The notes beneath the pieces are model-generated. The model had not been told where the DNA came from, searched no databases, and worked only from the letters and a program-made list of their open reading frames with translations. Position numbers and translations under genes: made by a program. This document shows positions 37,066 to 47,333 of a stretch of 64,000 bases of DNA, piece after piece. The stretch's first letter is position 1, and every line of letters starts with the position of its first letter. This DNA is from Octadecabacter dasysiphoniae. GTDB lineage: Bacteria; Pseudomonadota; Alphaproteobacteria; Rhodobacterales; Rhodobacteraceae. Location: the NCBI RefSeq assembly GCF_021532615.1, contig NZ_JAKGAQ010000002.1, positions 1,010,922-1,074,921 of the forward strand, in the 5' to 3' direction.

Positions 37066-37722
37066 GTGGTTTTCCGACGCAGAGACAGACGGCCCCTATG
37101 GCGCGTCCTGCTGGAATTGCTTTGGCCGCGCGGCGGTTGGGGCCGTGCCGCGCAATACGTCCGCCACCGTGTGCGCCGCCTACCCGACACGCCCGAAAAA
37201 ATTTCGCGCGGGATTTGGGCTGGCGTGTTTACCACCTTTTGCCCGTTTTACGGCCTGCATTTTTTTATCGCCGCCGGCATCGCGATGATTATGCGTGGCA
37301 ATATCCTTGCGGCGTTGATGGCCACGTTCTTTGGCAATCCGCTGACCTATGTCCCAATCGCATGGGCATCTTTGACAACGGGGCACTGGCTGCTGGGCAC
37401 CCGCATGGACAGCGCTTTGCTGGATGCCCCGAGGGGCCGCGACTTTTGCGGCATCGGATGCCAGTTTAACAACGCGTTCAACGACTTATGGCATAACTTC
37501 ATGGCCATCTTTACGGATGAACGCATGGATTGGCACGGCCTGGCTGATTTCTACCGAGAGGTATTTTACCCCTACCTGATCGGCGGAATCCTTCCCGGTA
37601 TCTTCACTGCGACGATTGCTTATTATCTGTCCGTGCCAGTGATCAAGGCCTATCAGAACCGCCGCCGCAAACGTCTGCGCGACAAACTTGCGCAGCTAAA
37701 GAATCCGGCTGACGGCGGATAA
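37066..37722 (+). CDS. DUF2062 membrane protein
   Basis: A protein of about 218 residues. An Arg-rich start (VVFRRRDRRPLWRVLLEL) is followed by ISRGIWAGVFTTFCPFYGLHFFIAAGIAMIMRGN, FFGNPLTYVPI and a C-terminal helix pair, the layout of DUF2062. A GTG at 37066 preceded by GGAAG is the best start; an alternative GTG lies 12 bases upstream. The function is unknown. It keeps its place between the ppGpp gene and pdxJ in related genomes, from memory. Confidence 0.85.
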   Translation: MVFRRRDRRPLWRVLLELLWPRGGWGRAAQYVRHRVRRLPDTPEKISRGIWAGVFTTFCPFYGLHFFIAAGIAMIMRGNILAALMATFFGNPLTYVPIAWASLTTGHWLLGTRMDSALLDAPRGRDFCGIGCQFNNAFNDLWHNFMAIFTDERMDWHGLADFYREVFYPYLIGGILPGIFTATIAYYLSVPVIKAYQNRRRKRLRDKLAQLKNPADGG

Positions 37723-37761
37723 TCCTTCGGCTAGACTTAAGTCCAACGATAGGGGGTTCTT

Positions 37762-38523
37762 ATGTCCAAACTACGACTCGGCGTAAACATCGACCACGTG
37801 GCAACCGTGCGAAATGCGCGCGGCGGCAACACGCCTGATCCCACGCGCGCGGCCATTTTGGCGCAAGATGCGGGCGCGGATGGCATCACCGCGCACCTGC
37901 GCGAAGACCGCCGCCACATTGGCGATGCTGACATCGAATCGCTGATGGACGCGCTGACTGTGCCTTTGAATTTCGAAATGGCCGCCACTGACGAAATGCA
38001 AAAGATCGCCCTGCGCCACAAACCTCACGCCGTCTGCATCGTTCCTGAAAAACGCGAAGAACGCACGACCGAAGGCGGCCTTGAGGTCGCGCGCGAAGAA
38101 AACCAGCTGGCCCATTTCATCGCGCCCCTGCGGGATGCGGGGTGCCGCGTGTCGATCTTTATCGCCGCTGACCAGCGCCAGATCGAAGCCGCCCATCGCA
38201 TCGGCGCGCAAGTGATTGAGCTGCACACCGGCGCCTACTGTGATGCCCACGCGGAGGGTGATTTCGAAAAACGAGACGTCGAACTTGAAAAAATGCGCGC
38301 CATGTCGACATTCGCCTATGACCTCGGGCTTGAAGTCCACGCAGGCCACGGACTGACCTATGATTGCGTCAAACCCGTCGCGGCCTTTCCAGAGGTGATG
38401 GAGCTCAACATCGGGCATTTTCTTATTGGCGAATCCATTTTCCGTGGCCTCGCGCCTGCAATGGCCGAAATGCGCCGTCTGATGGACGAGGCCCGCGCCC
38501 ATCAGGTTCAACAAAGCCAATAG
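37762..38523 (+). CDS. pdxJ: Pyridoxine 5'-phosphate synthase
   Basis: A 253-residue TIM-barrel enzyme joining 1-deoxyxylulose 5-phosphate and 3-amino-2-oxopropyl phosphate. [56 protein letters not shown] and [12 protein letters not shown] are the PdxJ motifs with their active-site His and Glu. The gene supplies PLP, which the window's PLP enzymes use. A small gene follows after 20 bases. Confidence 0.97.
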   Translation: MSKLRLGVNIDHVATVRNARGGNTPDPTRAAILAQDAGADGITAHLREDRRHIGDADIESLMDALTVPLNFEMAATDEMQKIALRHKPHAVCIVPEKREERTTEGGLEVAREENQLAHFIAPLRDAGCRVSIFIAADQRQIEAAHRIGAQVIELHTGAYCDAHAEGDFEKRDVELEKMRAMSTFAYDLGLEVHAGHGLTYDCVKPVAAFPEVMELNIGHFLIGESIFRGLAPAMAEMRRLMDEARAHQVQQSQ

Positions 38524-38543
38524 AACCACCCCGAAAGGTCGCC

Positions 38544-38861
38544 ATGATTTATCACGCCGTTTACCTATCGCTGACTGAAACAGCTGACCGGCATGAACTG
38601 GCATCGGTGATGTCGGGCCTCGAAAATCTTTTGGGGCAGATCGATGGATTTGTCGCCTTCCATCACGGACCCAACATCGACGCCGAAGGAAAATCACCCG
38701 AGGCGCACTACGGGTTTCACGGCCTATATGACGACCGCGCAGCGCTCGATCTTTATGCCGCTGATCCGCGCCATCAGGCATTGGGCGCGCGACTTGTGGC
38801 CTTGTGCGGCGGCGCAGATGGGATCAAGGTCTACGACATAGAAACCGCGAAAGACCCCTGA
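38544..38861 (+). CDS. Small alpha-beta barrel (Dabb-like) protein
   Basis: A 105-residue protein starting MIYHAVYLSLTETADRHELA, with GLENLLGQIDGFVAFHHGPNI and YDDRAALDLYAADPRHQALGARLVALC. The pattern fits the Dabb (stress-responsive ferredoxin-like) domain. GAAAGG lies 6 bases before the ATG. It overlaps the next gene start as TGATG. No exact role is known. Confidence 0.8.
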   Translation: MIYHAVYLSLTETADRHELASVMSGLENLLGQIDGFVAFHHGPNIDAEGKSPEAHYGFHGLYDDRAALDLYAADPRHQALGARLVALCGGADGIKVYDIETAKDP

Positions 38862-39316
38862 TGCGCTTTGTTTTGATGGCCCTGATCACGCTTTTGGCTT
38901 CGCCTGCATTGGCGCAGGTCGCGATGCCGTGCGATTGGCAAGCCCGCGCGGATGCTATCGTTGAACCATGGGAAGACAACTCTGCCAGCTTCGCGAATGG
39001 CGCTGTGCGCGTCGCGCTGTTGGACACCATCGAACCCGCAGCGGGGGCGGCCTATCTGCTTTTCCTGCATCCCCCCATGGATGAGGTCGGCGGGCGCACG
39101 TGCACGGTGGTCGGGCTTGATGAAAGTCTTGGCTATGCGGCCATATTTTTTGAAGAACTTAAGGCCGACTACAACGCAGCCACGGGCCTGACGTTCACCG
39201 TTCCGACAATCATTTACCTCCCTGAACAAAACTTCCAGAATTCGGCCCTTTTGTCGATTTCAGTGAACCAGTCCAGCGGTGACGTCACCGTAAATCAGGC
39301 CCTCGGAAATGAGTGA
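38861..39316 (+). CDS. Secreted hypothetical protein
   Basis: A 151-residue protein with signal peptide MRFVLMALITLLASPALA. Two cysteines (PCDWQ and RTCTVVG) may pair in the periplasm. The mature domain has no family I know. Its ATG shares a base with the previous stop and its end overlaps the LysE-type gene by 8 bases, so it is part of the pdxJ-recO operon, though its role is unclear. Confidence 0.8.
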   Translation: MRFVLMALITLLASPALAQVAMPCDWQARADAIVEPWEDNSASFANGAVRVALLDTIEPAAGAAYLLFLHPPMDEVGGRTCTVVGLDESLGYAAIFFEELKADYNAATGLTFTVPTIIYLPEQNFQNSALLSISVNQSSGDVTVNQALGNE

Positions 39317-39932
39317 TTTTTTGTTCCCATTGCCCCTGATCCTGCTGGGTTGGGCCATCGGCGGCGGCAGCCCTGGCCCTGCGACGTTGGCGATTTCCGG
39401 CACATCCATGGCGCACGGGCGCAGCATGGGGTTGCGGTTGGCATTTGGCGTCGTCATTGGATCGGCGACATGGGGTATCGCAGCCGCCCTCGGGTTTTCG
39501 GCCATCATGATAAGTAACGTCTGGCTGTTCGAAACCGTGCGATATGCTGGCGCGGCCTATCTTCTTTATCTTGCGGTGAAATCTTTGCACGCCGCATGGG
39601 TTGGACAGGCCGCAAAAGCCCCGCAAGCCACCCGAATTGGTGCATTTGGCAAGGGTCTGACATTGCATTTAACCAACCCCAAGGCCGTCCTTGGATGGGG
39701 GGCGATCTATGCCGTTGTGATGACACCGGACGCGCAACCTATGTCTGTGGCGCTGCTGTTTTGCGCGCTAATCTCAACCTCCGCTGTCGTATTCCTCGGC
39801 TATGCTGTGCTGTTTTCATCCGCCCCCATCGCGCGCGGATACGCACGGTTAAGCCGCTGGTTCAACTTGGCGTTTGGCATCTTGTTTGGCGCGGCTTCGC
39901 TCAAACTTCTAACGACAAAGCTGACCCCATGA
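39309..39932 (+). CDS. LysE/RhtB-family exporter
   Basis: A 207-residue six-helix protein. The N-terminal signature is [24 protein letters not shown] and the central one is [22 protein letters not shown], as in RhtB-type amino acid exporters. It overlaps the secreted protein gene by 8 bases and the acpS start by 4 (ATGA). It differs from the exporter at 31502-32116 and is not a duplicate. The substrate is unknown. Confidence 0.9.
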   Translation: MSDFLFPLPLILLGWAIGGGSPGPATLAISGTSMAHGRSMGLRLAFGVVIGSATWGIAAALGFSAIMISNVWLFETVRYAGAAYLLYLAVKSLHAAWVGQAAKAPQATRIGAFGKGLTLHLTNPKAVLGWGAIYAVVMTPDAQPMSVALLFCALISTSAVVFLGYAVLFSSAPIARGYARLSRWFNLAFGILFGAASLKLLTTKLTP

Positions 39933-40333
39933 TCCTTGGCATTGGGACCGACCTTGCGAATATCGAACGCATCCAAGGCACCTTGGATCGATTTGGCGAC
40001 AGATTTCGCAACCGTGTGTTCACCGATGTCGAACAGCGCAAGGCGGAAAACCGCAAGGACATCGCAGGCACCTATGCCAAACGCTGGGCCGCGAAAGAGG
40101 CCTGTTCAAAAGCGCTCGGTACGGGGCTGCGCATGGGGATTTCGTGGAAAGACATGGCCGTCAGCAACCTGCGCACGGGCCAACCTGTGATGGTGGTAAC
40201 AGGCTGGGCGGCGGAACGGCTCGCTTCGATGACACCACCGGATCATGAAGCGATCATTCACGTCACCCTGACCGACGATCATCCATGGGCGCAGGCCTTT
40301 GTTGTGATCGAGGCACGCCCCCAATCGGGTTGA
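39929..40333 (+). CDS. acpS: Holo-ACP synthase
   Basis: A 134-residue 4'-phosphopantetheinyl transferase that turns apo-ACP to holo-[18 protein letters not shown] supplies Asp8, and [16 protein letters not shown] supplies the metal-binding Glu. The ATG overlaps the exporter stop (ATGA). A 66-base gap follows before lepB. Confidence 0.95.
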   Translation: MILGIGTDLANIERIQGTLDRFGDRFRNRVFTDVEQRKAENRKDIAGTYAKRWAAKEACSKALGTGLRMGISWKDMAVSNLRTGQPVMVVTGWAAERLASMTPPDHEAIIHVTLTDDHPWAQAFVVIEARPQSG

Positions 40334-40399
40334 CTTGGCCCCGCCACACGCGCACATAACCCCAACTTTTGTTGGCGAAATAGACGTGAGGGCGACCCT

Positions 40400-41218
40400 G
40401 TGTGGGCATCCATTAAAGAAACAGTAAAAACAGTGGTTTACGCACTGCTCATCGCAGGCGTGTTTCGCACACTGCTGTTTCAACCGTTTTGGATTCCGTC
40501 GGGATCGATGAAGGAAACGCTGTTGATCGGCGATTTCCTGTTCGTCAACAAAATGGCCTACGGATATTCTTATGCGTCTTGCCCGTCGATTATCATCCCG
40601 CGTGCCGGCATCAATGTCGACGCTGAGGACTTCTGCGGCGTGTTCAAAGGCGGCAATGATCGTCTGTTCGGATCCGAACCTGAGCGCGGCGATGTCGTCG
40701 TGTTCCGCCATCCCGTGACGGGCAGCGATTTCATCAAACGTGTGATCGGCCTGCCGGGTGACACAATCCAGATGCAGGACGGCGTGATCATCCTCAATGG
40801 CACCCCCGTTCCGCAGGTCGATGCGGGCCTGTTTTCCGAAACCATGGAACATCAAGGCGGGCAGGGAAATTTGCCTCGTTGCACCAACGGTGCGGTTGGC
40901 CTTGGGGCGGAATGCCTGAAACAGCGCGCTGTTGAAACGCTGCCCAACGGTGTCGAATACACGGTGCTGAACATCGGCAATCGTGACCTCGACAACACGG
41001 GCATCTTCACCGTTCCCGACGGCCAGTTTTTCTTTATGGGCGACAACCGCGATAATTCTTCTGACAGTCGTGTGCCGCAAATTTCGCGCGGTGTTGGCTT
41101 TGTGCCTTACGAAGACATTGTCGGGCGGGCAGATCGCATCATGTTCTCATCCGCTGGTCGTTCGCTCCTGTGGTTCTGGGAATGGCGCTCGGATCGTTAT
41201 TTCAAGGCGATCGAGTGA
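40400..41218 (+). CDS. lepB: Signal peptidase I
   Basis: A 272-residue membrane protease with GTG start. The first helix is [16 protein letters not shown]. The catalytic Ser is in [14 protein letters not shown], and the catalytic Lys is in [25 protein letters not shown] is the box E motif. Four cysteines in the extracytoplasmic part (SCPS, FCGV, RCTN, ECLK) may form two disulfides. It removes signal peptides at the periplasmic face. Its stop overlaps the rnc GTG start. Confidence 0.96.
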   Translation: MWASIKETVKTVVYALLIAGVFRTLLFQPFWIPSGSMKETLLIGDFLFVNKMAYGYSYASCPSIIIPRAGINVDAEDFCGVFKGGNDRLFGSEPERGDVVVFRHPVTGSDFIKRVIGLPGDTIQMQDGVIILNGTPVPQVDAGLFSETMEHQGGQGNLPRCTNGAVGLGAECLKQRAVETLPNGVEYTVLNIGNRDLDNTGIFTVPDGQFFFMGDNRDNSSDSRVPQISRGVGFVPYEDIVGRADRIMFSSAGRSLLWFWEWRSDRYFKAIE

Positions 41219-41904
41219 AACTTTCGTCCCAACTCAACGCGTTCCAGGACAGGCTTGGCCATACCTTTGACAAACCCGAACACCTGATCCGTTCGGTTAC
41301 CCATTCGTCCATGTCCACGCCCCATCGTGACGACAACCAACGCCTTGAATTCCTTGGGGATCGGGTGCTTGGGCTGGTCATGTCCGAGGCCTTGTTGAAC
41401 GCTGATCCAAACGCCGCCGAAGGTCTGTTGGCCCCGCGATTTAATGCACTCGTGCGCAAAGAAACCTGCGCCGATGTGGCCCGCCAAATTGATCTTGGCG
41501 CGGTGCTGAAATTGGGCCGTTCCGAAATGCTGACAGGTGGGCGGCGCAAAGAAGCCCTGCTTGCCGACGCAATGGAAGCCGTGATCGCCGCCGTATACCT
41601 CGACGCGGGATTTGACGCTGCGCGTAAGTTGATCGTTACCCTTTGGGGCGCACGGATTACAGACGTCGAAGCGGACGCCCGTGACGCCAAGACCGCCCTA
41701 CAAGAATGGGCGCAAGGGCAGGGCGAACCGCCCCCTAAATACACCGAAATCGCACGGTCCGGTCCCGACCACGCCCCGATATTTACCATTCAAGCGCAGT
41801 TGCAATCGGGGGCGTCTGAACAGGCGCAAGCCCCCAGCAAACGCCAAGCTGAACAAGCCGCCGCCAAGGCCCTATTGGCCCGCGTGCAAGGAGAGACGTC
41901 ATGA
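41215..41904 (+). CDS. rnc: Ribonuclease III
   Basis: A 229-residue double-strand RNA nuclease. The RNase III signature is [20 protein letters not shown], the second acidic site is in [15 protein letters not shown], and a dsRNA-binding domain covers about 155-225. A GTG at 41215 overlapping the lepB stop (GTGA) gives the natural N-terminus [10 protein letters not shown]; a longer form reads into lepB. Its TGA overlaps the era start. Confidence 0.96.
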   Translation: MKLSSQLNAFQDRLGHTFDKPEHLIRSVTHSSMSTPHRDDNQRLEFLGDRVLGLVMSEALLNADPNAAEGLLAPRFNALVRKETCADVARQIDLGAVLKLGRSEMLTGGRRKEALLADAMEAVIAAVYLDAGFDAARKLIVTLWGARITDVEADARDAKTALQEWAQGQGEPPPKYTEIARSGPDHAPIFTIQAQLQSGASEQAQAPSKRQAEQAAAKALLARVQGETS

Positions 41905-42818
41905 CTGACACACCACAACGCGCCGGATTTGTCGCCCTCATCGGGGAACCGAACGCAGGTAAATCAACCCTGCTGAACCGTATGGTTGGCGCGAAAGTGT
42001 CCATCGTGACGCATAAAGTGCAAACAACCCGCGCCCGTATCCGTGGCGTCGCGATTGAGGGCCAAAGCCAGATCGTTTTCGTCGACACGCCCGGCCTGTT
42101 CGCCCCCAAACGCCGGCTAGATCGCGCGATGGTCGCCGCCGCGTGGGGCGGGGTGTCTGATGCCGATGTTGTCGTGCTAATGATCGAAGCGCACCGTGGA
42201 ATCACCAAGGGTGTTGAAGCAATTTTGGAACGTCTCAGCGACGTCGCAAAAGGGCGCACCGTCGCGCTGGCCATCAATAAAATCGACCGCGTTGAAGCCC
42301 CCGTACTGCTTGGCCTGACCCAAGAGATGAACGAACGCTTCCCGTTCGTTGAAACCTTCCTGATCTCAGCCGAAAAGGGCCACGGCGCGAACACTTTGCG
42401 CAAATGGCTGGCAGATCGGATGCCCGAAGAACCGTGGCTTTACCCAGAAGACCAGATCGCCGATTTGCCCATGCGCATGATCGCCGCAGAAATCACCCGC
42501 GAAAAGCTGACCCTGCGTTTGCATCAGGAACTGCCCTACCAGCTGACGGTTGAAACCGAAAACTGGGAAGAACGCAAAGACGGATCCTGCAAAGTGGACC
42601 AGATCGTTTATGTCATGCGCGACGGGCACAAAGGCATCGTGCTGGGCAACCGCGGTGAAACGATCAAAGCCGTCGGCAAAGCCGCGCGCGAAGAATTGGT
42701 CGAATTTCTAGGGCGCAAGGTTCATTTGTTTATCCAAGTCAAAGTCCGCCCCGGCTGGCTTGAAGAATCCGAACGGTATTCTGAAATGGGCCTCAACTTC
42801 AAAGACGGAAACGAATGA
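41901..42818 (+). CDS. era: GTPase Era
   Basis: A 305-residue GTPase acting in 16S rRNA maturation and 30S assembly. G1 is GEPNAGKST (about residues 15-23), G3 is DTPG, and G4 is NKID. The C-terminal KH domain has [35 protein letters not shown]. Overlaps with rnc and DUF1491 by 4 bases each place it in the tight rnc-era-recO block. Confidence 0.97.
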   Translation: MTDTPQRAGFVALIGEPNAGKSTLLNRMVGAKVSIVTHKVQTTRARIRGVAIEGQSQIVFVDTPGLFAPKRRLDRAMVAAAWGGVSDADVVVLMIEAHRGITKGVEAILERLSDVAKGRTVALAINKIDRVEAPVLLGLTQEMNERFPFVETFLISAEKGHGANTLRKWLADRMPEEPWLYPEDQIADLPMRMIAAEITREKLTLRLHQELPYQLTVETENWEERKDGSCKVDQIVYVMRDGHKGIVLGNRGETIKAVGKAAREELVEFLGRKVHLFIQVKVRPGWLEESERYSEMGLNFKDGNE

Positions 42819-43147
42819 CCCCGCGCCTGACATCCGAAGTTTGGGTGTCAGCCTATTTGACGCGGCTCCGGCTTGTGGAAATTCCCGCGTTTGTTGTCCG
42901 AAAGGGCGACGCAACGGCGGGATCTGTGATCGTAAAGCTCAACACGCTCGACGGTCAGGCCTGCGCGTTTCAGCGCCAGTTCGATCTGATGTCAGGGGCG
43001 CGGGAATGGGCCGTTCTGTCCGAAGGGCCAGAGGATGATGTGGACGCGTCCCTCGCCAAACAATCCAGCTTTGACCCCGACCTTTGGGTGATCGAGGTTG
43101 AGGACCGACAGGGCCGTCATTTGCTAGATGATCCGTCTTTGGCCTAG
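42815..43147 (+). CDS. DUF1491 family protein
   Basis: A 110-residue protein ([20 protein letters not shown]) with PAFVVRKGDATAGSVIVKLNTLDG and DPDLWVIEVEDRQGRHLLDD, the DUF1491 pattern. It is soluble, with no known reaction. The ATG overlaps the era stop and recO begins 9 bases after its stop, so it travels with the two genes. A link to RNA or DNA maintenance is suggested by context only. Confidence 0.88.
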   Translation: MTPRLTSEVWVSAYLTRLRLVEIPAFVVRKGDATAGSVIVKLNTLDGQACAFQRQFDLMSGAREWAVLSEGPEDDVDASLAKQSSFDPDLWVIEVEDRQGRHLLDDPSLA

Positions 43148-43156
43148 TGTCGCAGC

Positions 43157-43885
43157 ATGATTGAATGGCGCGACGAAGGGGCTTTGCTGAAGGTCCGCAA
43201 ACACGGCGAAAATTCCGCGATAATTGAGGTGTTTACCGAAACCCACGGTAAGGCCGCTGGCGTTGTGCGCGGCGGTACCAGCCGCAAAATTGCGCCCATG
43301 TTGCAGCCCGGTGCGCAGTTGGACGTCACGTGGAAAGCGCGTCTCGACAGTCATTTGGGCAGTTTCACGATCGAACCTGTGCGCAGTCGTGCCGCGCAGG
43401 TGATGCAGGATCGATTGGCGCTTGCGGGGCTGAACGCGGTGACAGGGTTGTTGTCTTTTGTGTTGCCCGAACGTGAAACGCATCCGCCGCTTTATGCCCG
43501 CACGATCGCGTTGTTGGATCTGTTGGGCCAAACCGACATCTGGCCGCTCGCCTATCTGCAATGGGAAGTCGCGCTGCTGGAAGAAATGGGCTTTGCGCTC
43601 GATCTGTCTGCCTGCGCCGTGTCTGGGTTGAACGATGATTTGTTTTACGTATCACCGCGCACGGGCCGCGCAGTGTCGCGCATGGCGGCGGGCGATTGGG
43701 CCGACAGGCTGTTACCCTTGCCCCACGTGCTGCTTGGCAAAGGTGATGCCGATGTCGAACAGATTGTGATTGCTCTCAAGACGACGGGGCACTTTTTGCA
43801 CAACCACCTTGCCAAATCATTGGGGGACCGCACCTTGCCAGAAGCGCGCCATCGATTGATTGAGGTCTTGAACCGGATCGCTTAG
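43157..43885 (+). CDS. recO: DNA repair protein RecO
   Basis: A 242-residue RecO. The N-terminal OB fold opens [40 protein letters not shown]. The helical middle follows with [37 protein letters not shown]. It loads RecA on gapped DNA with RecR. This last gene of the rnc-era operon is convergent with the META-domain gene and overlaps its stop by 4 bases. Confidence 0.94.
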   Translation: MIEWRDEGALLKVRKHGENSAIIEVFTETHGKAAGVVRGGTSRKIAPMLQPGAQLDVTWKARLDSHLGSFTIEPVRSRAAQVMQDRLALAGLNAVTGLLSFVLPERETHPPLYARTIALLDLLGQTDIWPLAYLQWEVALLEEMGFALDLSACAVSGLNDDLFYVSPRTGRAVSRMAAGDWADRLLPLPHVLLGKGDADVEQIVIALKTTGHFLHNHLAKSLGDRTLPEARHRLIEVLNRIA

Positions 43886-44274
43886 CGCGCCGCGAACACC
43901 ATCTTTTGGCCCACCGAATTGGACAGGATCAACGTCGTTCCCGATGCTTCGGACAACGTCATCCCCTCAAGCGCGTTAAAGAATGCGGTTTCCAGCGCAA
44001 GGTCCGGACAGGCCATGCGCGTGGCGCCGATCCCCTCAAGGGCGAACCATGGATAGGGCACCGTCTGGGTGGCAAAATAGCTGTTGCACGGCGCACGCCC
44101 AACGACGCGGCCTTCTTCCGGGAACGCGATTGTGGCGGCAGCGGTGAACGGAATACCGTTCATTTCGATCAGGTGAAATTCGCTTAGCGGATCGACGAAT
44201 TTCGAAATGCTCTCGTCGCGCGCACAGGCTGACAACGCGGTGGCCATAATAAGAAAGGGTATGATTTTGAACAT
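43882..44274 (-). CDS. META-domain lipoprotein
   Basis: A 130-residue lipoprotein with signal [17 protein letters not shown] (Cys17). The mature part resembles the META/HslJ domain: [70 protein letters not shown]. The conserved A/G-x-x-CN-Y and the MACPD motifs are clear. HslJ-like proteins are linked to outer-membrane stress. It is a single gene. Confidence 0.85.
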   Translation of the reverse strand: MFKIIPFLIMATALSACARDESISKFVDPLSEFHLIEMNGIPFTAAATIAFPEEGRVVGRAPCNSYFATQTVPYPWFALEGIGATRMACPDLALETAFFNALEGMTLSEASGTTLILSNSVGQKMVFAAR

Positions 44275-44371
44275 GATGCTTACGTATCTCGCATGGTGCG
44301 TTGAAAGTAGGGGAGAATCTTTACCAAAACGTCATCCCGTGGTTTTCTGTCTCTGATATTAGGAGAACACT

Positions 44372-44968
44372 ATGATTGTTGAATTTGCATTAACCCTAAC
44401 CTTTTCCCTGCCCAATTCTGCGCCGCCTGTTGTCCACGTCGAATTCACACAACCTGTTCGGCAGGTCGTAACCTATCCGCCAGAAGGTGTGCTGAACCAG
44501 TTGAGCGGCCTGACCTTGCCCGAACGCCCGTTTCAGGAATTTCAGGAAAATTTCGTTGCTGGCCAACCTTATTTTGGGGCTTTCGCGATTACCAAGGATT
44601 TCGGGTATGGCTACGTGACGGGCGCAAATTCGCTTGAGGCAGCCCGCGAAATCGCGCTTGAGGAATGCCTAAAGCAGGGCCCACGGTGTCTGATCTACGC
44701 TGAAATTTTGCCGCAGGGCTACGTCCCGTTGGAAGACGGTCAAATCAGCCTCGCACCCGAAGCGGGGAATTACTACAACAACCCCGATCCCACATGGGGC
44801 AATTACCGCGCCATGGCGATCAGCGAAGACGGGGCATATTCGGTCGTGTGGAACTACGGATCACCGCGCGAAGCATCTGACGCAGCCCTGTCCGACTGCG
44901 CGGATTACGTCATCACCGATCTGCCGGAACTGCGCCCGATGCCGTGTATGCTGATCCCGTTCAAATAG
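44372..44968 (+). CDS. Hypothetical protein with two DUF4189-like repeats
   Basis: A 198-residue protein. Two similar segments cover about 68-112 (GAFAITKDFGYGYVTGANSLEAAREIALEECLK, then GPRCLIYA) and about 148-195 (AMAISEDGAYSVVWNYGSPREASDAALSDCAD, then PMPCMLIPF). Each has an alanine-rich helix and two cysteines, as in DUF4189-type domains. No clear signal peptide, though the first 25 residues are fairly hydrophobic. AGGAG lies before the ATG. The function is unknown. Confidence 0.8.
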   Translation: MIVEFALTLTFSLPNSAPPVVHVEFTQPVRQVVTYPPEGVLNQLSGLTLPERPFQEFQENFVAGQPYFGAFAITKDFGYGYVTGANSLEAAREIALEECLKQGPRCLIYAEILPQGYVPLEDGQISLAPEAGNYYNNPDPTWGNYRAMAISEDGAYSVVWNYGSPREASDAALSDCADYVITDLPELRPMPCMLIPFK

Positions 44969-44969
44969 G

Positions 44970-46652
44970 TTACAGAATGCGGCGCGCGATGACCTGTGCC
45001 TGAATTTCGCCGGCCCCTTCAAAGATGTTCAGGATGCGGGCATCACACAGGATGCGGCTGATTTTGTATTCCAGCGCAAAGCCGTTGCCGCCGTGGATTT
45101 GCAACCCGTTGTCCGCAGCCGCCCAGGCAACACGCGCGCCCAGCAGCTTGGCCATACCTGCCTCAACGTCGCAGCGCCGCCCTTGGTCTTTTTCAAACGC
45201 GCTGAAATAGGTCAGCTGGCGTGTGATCATAATTTCAACCGCCATCATCGCGAGTTTGGACGCAACTCGGGGGAATTCGATCAGGGATTTGCCGAATTGT
45301 TTGCGGTCTTGGGCGTATTGCATCGCCACGTCCAGCGCTGAACAGGCAACACCAACAGCACGCGCGGCCGTCTGGATGCGCGCGGATTCAAACGTCTCCA
45401 TAAGTTGTTTGAACCCCTTGCCTTCTTCGCCGCCCAGCAGGTTCGCCCCGTCCACGTGGAAGTTATCGAACGCCAGTTCATATTCCTTCATCCCGCGATA
45501 GCCCAGCACCTCAATCTCGCCGCCGGTCATGCCGTCTGTCGGGAACGGGTGTTCGCAATCGCCCGGTGTCTTTTCCGCGAGGAACATGGACAGACCTTTG
45601 TAATCAGTGCTGTCGGGGTCCGTGCGTGCAAGCATCGTCATCACGTGGGTGCGCGACGCATGGGTGATCCATGTCTTGTTGCCCGTGACCTTATAATCAT
45701 CGCCGTCCTTCACTGCCCGCGTGCGCAACGCACCCAGATCAGAACCGGTGTTTGGTTCGGTGAACACCGCTGTCGGCAACTTTTCCGCGGACGCAAGGGC
45801 AGGCAGCCACTTTTGCTTCTGCTCCTCAGTGCCCCCCGCAAGGATCAGTTCGGCGGCAATTTCGCTGCGCGTCCCCAAAGACCCCACGCCAATGTATCCG
45901 CGCGACAATTCCTCGGACACCACGCACATGGAGGCCTTGGACAGCCCAAAGCCGCCGTATTCCTCGGGGATGGTCAGGCCGAACACACCCATTTCTGCCA
46001 GCTCGTCGATGATCTCCATCGGGATCAATTCGTCCTTCAGGTGCCATTCATGGGCGAACGGTTCGACCTTTTCGACAGCATAGCGGCGGAACTGGTCGCG
46101 GATCATCTCAAGCTCTTCATCAAGGCCTGTTGCCCCGACAGTTACCTCAGCGCTGCGTTCCTGCATCAACGCCACAAGACGCAGACGGGCGGCTTGGGTG
46201 TTGCCACCTTGCGTCAGAGTCTGCACGGCAGGTTCCATCAATCCGCGCATCTGGTCTTGCGTCAGCCCGATGTCTTGAAGGCGCAGAACCTCGCCCTGGT
46301 TCATCGGGATGCCGCCGTAAATCTGCCAAAGGTATTCGCCGAACGCGATCTGGTGGATCAGCTGTTCAATGTCCCCGAACTTGCCCTCAGCGTTGATCTT
46401 TTCCGCCCAAACCTGCATCTGTGCCAGCGCTTCGACGTAGGTCGCAAGCCATGCCAACCCGTGCGATGCGGTTTGTTCCGCTTCCACCTTGGCGCCGGAC
46501 ACGCGGCCATCCACGACAACCAAATCCCGCACACAGTCTTTGGCGGTGTCGAGCAACGCACGCAGTGGCGTAATCGTAGCCCCTGTCAACGCCAGCAAAT
46601 CGGGCAGAATGACATTGGTTTCGCTGGTCTGGTCTGTCGCGTCGCGGGGCAT
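44970..46652 (-). CDS. mcd: Methylsuccinyl-CoA dehydrogenase (acyl-CoA dehydrogenase family)
   Basis: A 560-residue flavoprotein, longer than ordinary acyl-CoA dehydrogenases (about 380-400) through an extra N-terminal helical domain of about 150 residues, the layout of Mcd in the ethylmalonyl-CoA pathway. TAVFTEPNTGSDLGALRTRAV, WITHASRTHVM, QTAARAVGVACSALDVAMQYAQDRKQFGKSL and the probable catalytic Glu in ILNIFEGAGEIQAQ are family blocks. It oxidises (2S)-methylsuccinyl-CoA to mesaconyl-CoA and passes electrons to ETF. The ATG at 46650-46652 has AAGGAG before it. A related acyl-CoA dehydrogenase is the alternative. Confidence 0.82.
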   Translation of the reverse strand: MPRDATDQTSETNVILPDLLALTGATITPLRALLDTAKDCVRDLVVVDGRVSGAKVEAEQTASHGLAWLATYVEALAQMQVWAEKINAEGKFGDIEQLIHQIAFGEYLWQIYGGIPMNQGEVLRLQDIGLTQDQMRGLMEPAVQTLTQGGNTQAARLRLVALMQERSAEVTVGATGLDEELEMIRDQFRRYAVEKVEPFAHEWHLKDELIPMEIIDELAEMGVFGLTIPEEYGGFGLSKASMCVVSEELSRGYIGVGSLGTRSEIAAELILAGGTEEQKQKWLPALASAEKLPTAVFTEPNTGSDLGALRTRAVKDGDDYKVTGNKTWITHASRTHVMTMLARTDPDSTDYKGLSMFLAEKTPGDCEHPFPTDGMTGGEIEVLGYRGMKEYELAFDNFHVDGANLLGGEEGKGFKQLMETFESARIQTAARAVGVACSALDVAMQYAQDRKQFGKSLIEFPRVASKLAMMAVEIMITRQLTYFSAFEKDQGRRCDVEAGMAKLLGARVAWAAADNGLQIHGGNGFALEYKISRILCDARILNIFEGAGEIQAQVIARRIL

Positions 46653-46772
46653 AGCCGACTCCTTTTTGTGCAGATGCAGCAATATCGCCTTCGCATTTGC
46701 AGCGCAATAATAATTCGTTCGAAACTTGGCGCGCGAACTAAAATGACGCACTCAATTCCTGAATCTGTTCCG

Positions 46773-47324
46773 TCAGCTCAATAAATCAAGGTAACCACAG
46801 GCGCCCGCCAGCTGAGGCAGGGCTTGGGGCGGGACAACGGTAAATGTCGTTTCATACAAGGTGACGCCGCCAAGGCTGGCCGTCATCGTCCAATCGCCCA
46901 AGGCCAATTCATAGCCGTGATCGAATTGATAAAACGTGATGCCGGGGGTGGTCTTGCCCCCAACCGCCGTCACGAAACTTTGCTGGGTTGCGCCGTTTCC
47001 GGTCAGTGCCGGGTGCGTCACCGTCATGGTGACCCCGTTCTGGCCGACAGGCGCATCCATCCCTGCGCGCACACCAAACCCGATGCCAAGAACCGCAGGA
47101 ACAAGGCGCGCTTTGCTGACGAACGGCGGCGCGTCCTCAACGACATTGGTGGTGCCCGCGACGGTATCGGGGGCCGCGCGGGTGGTCACGGCGTCCGGCG
47201 CGCAAATCACTCCGGCCTCGTAAAATCCGATCAGTGGGGATACGAAGTCGTCGCTTTGGGCCCAAACGGCAACGCCCCCGCACAGGGCGAGGGCGCTTGT
47301 TAGAAAGGTGACTCGCATCATCAT
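46773..47324 (-). CDS. Secreted protein, DUF3859-like
   Basis: A 183-residue protein with signal peptide MMMRVTFLTSALALCGGVAVWA. The mature part has LVPAVLGIGFGVRAGMDAPVGQNGVTMTVTHPALTG and WTMTASLGGVTLYETTFTV, which fits my memory of DUF3859. Two cysteines (VICAPDA and GACGYLD) may pair. It lies 9 bases past the pckA stop on the same side, between pckA and mcd. The role is unknown. Confidence 0.75.
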   Translation of the reverse strand: MMMRVTFLTSALALCGGVAVWAQSDDFVSPLIGFYEAGVICAPDAVTTRAAPDTVAGTTNVVEDAPPFVSKARLVPAVLGIGFGVRAGMDAPVGQNGVTMTVTHPALTGNGATQQSFVTAVGGKTTPGITFYQFDHGYELALGDWTMTASLGGVTLYETTFTVVPPQALPQLAGACGYLDLLS

Positions 47325-47333
47325 GGAGACAGT

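Noticed and set aside
31502..39932. Two LysE-type genes as a recent duplication
   Set aside because: They share only the family signatures; the rest differs widely, so they are separate members and not a recent copy.
45405..46784. Plus-strand frame of 459 codons opposite mcd
   Set aside because: It lies entirely against a well-supported enzyme gene, with His/Arg/Gln-rich text and no ribosome site.
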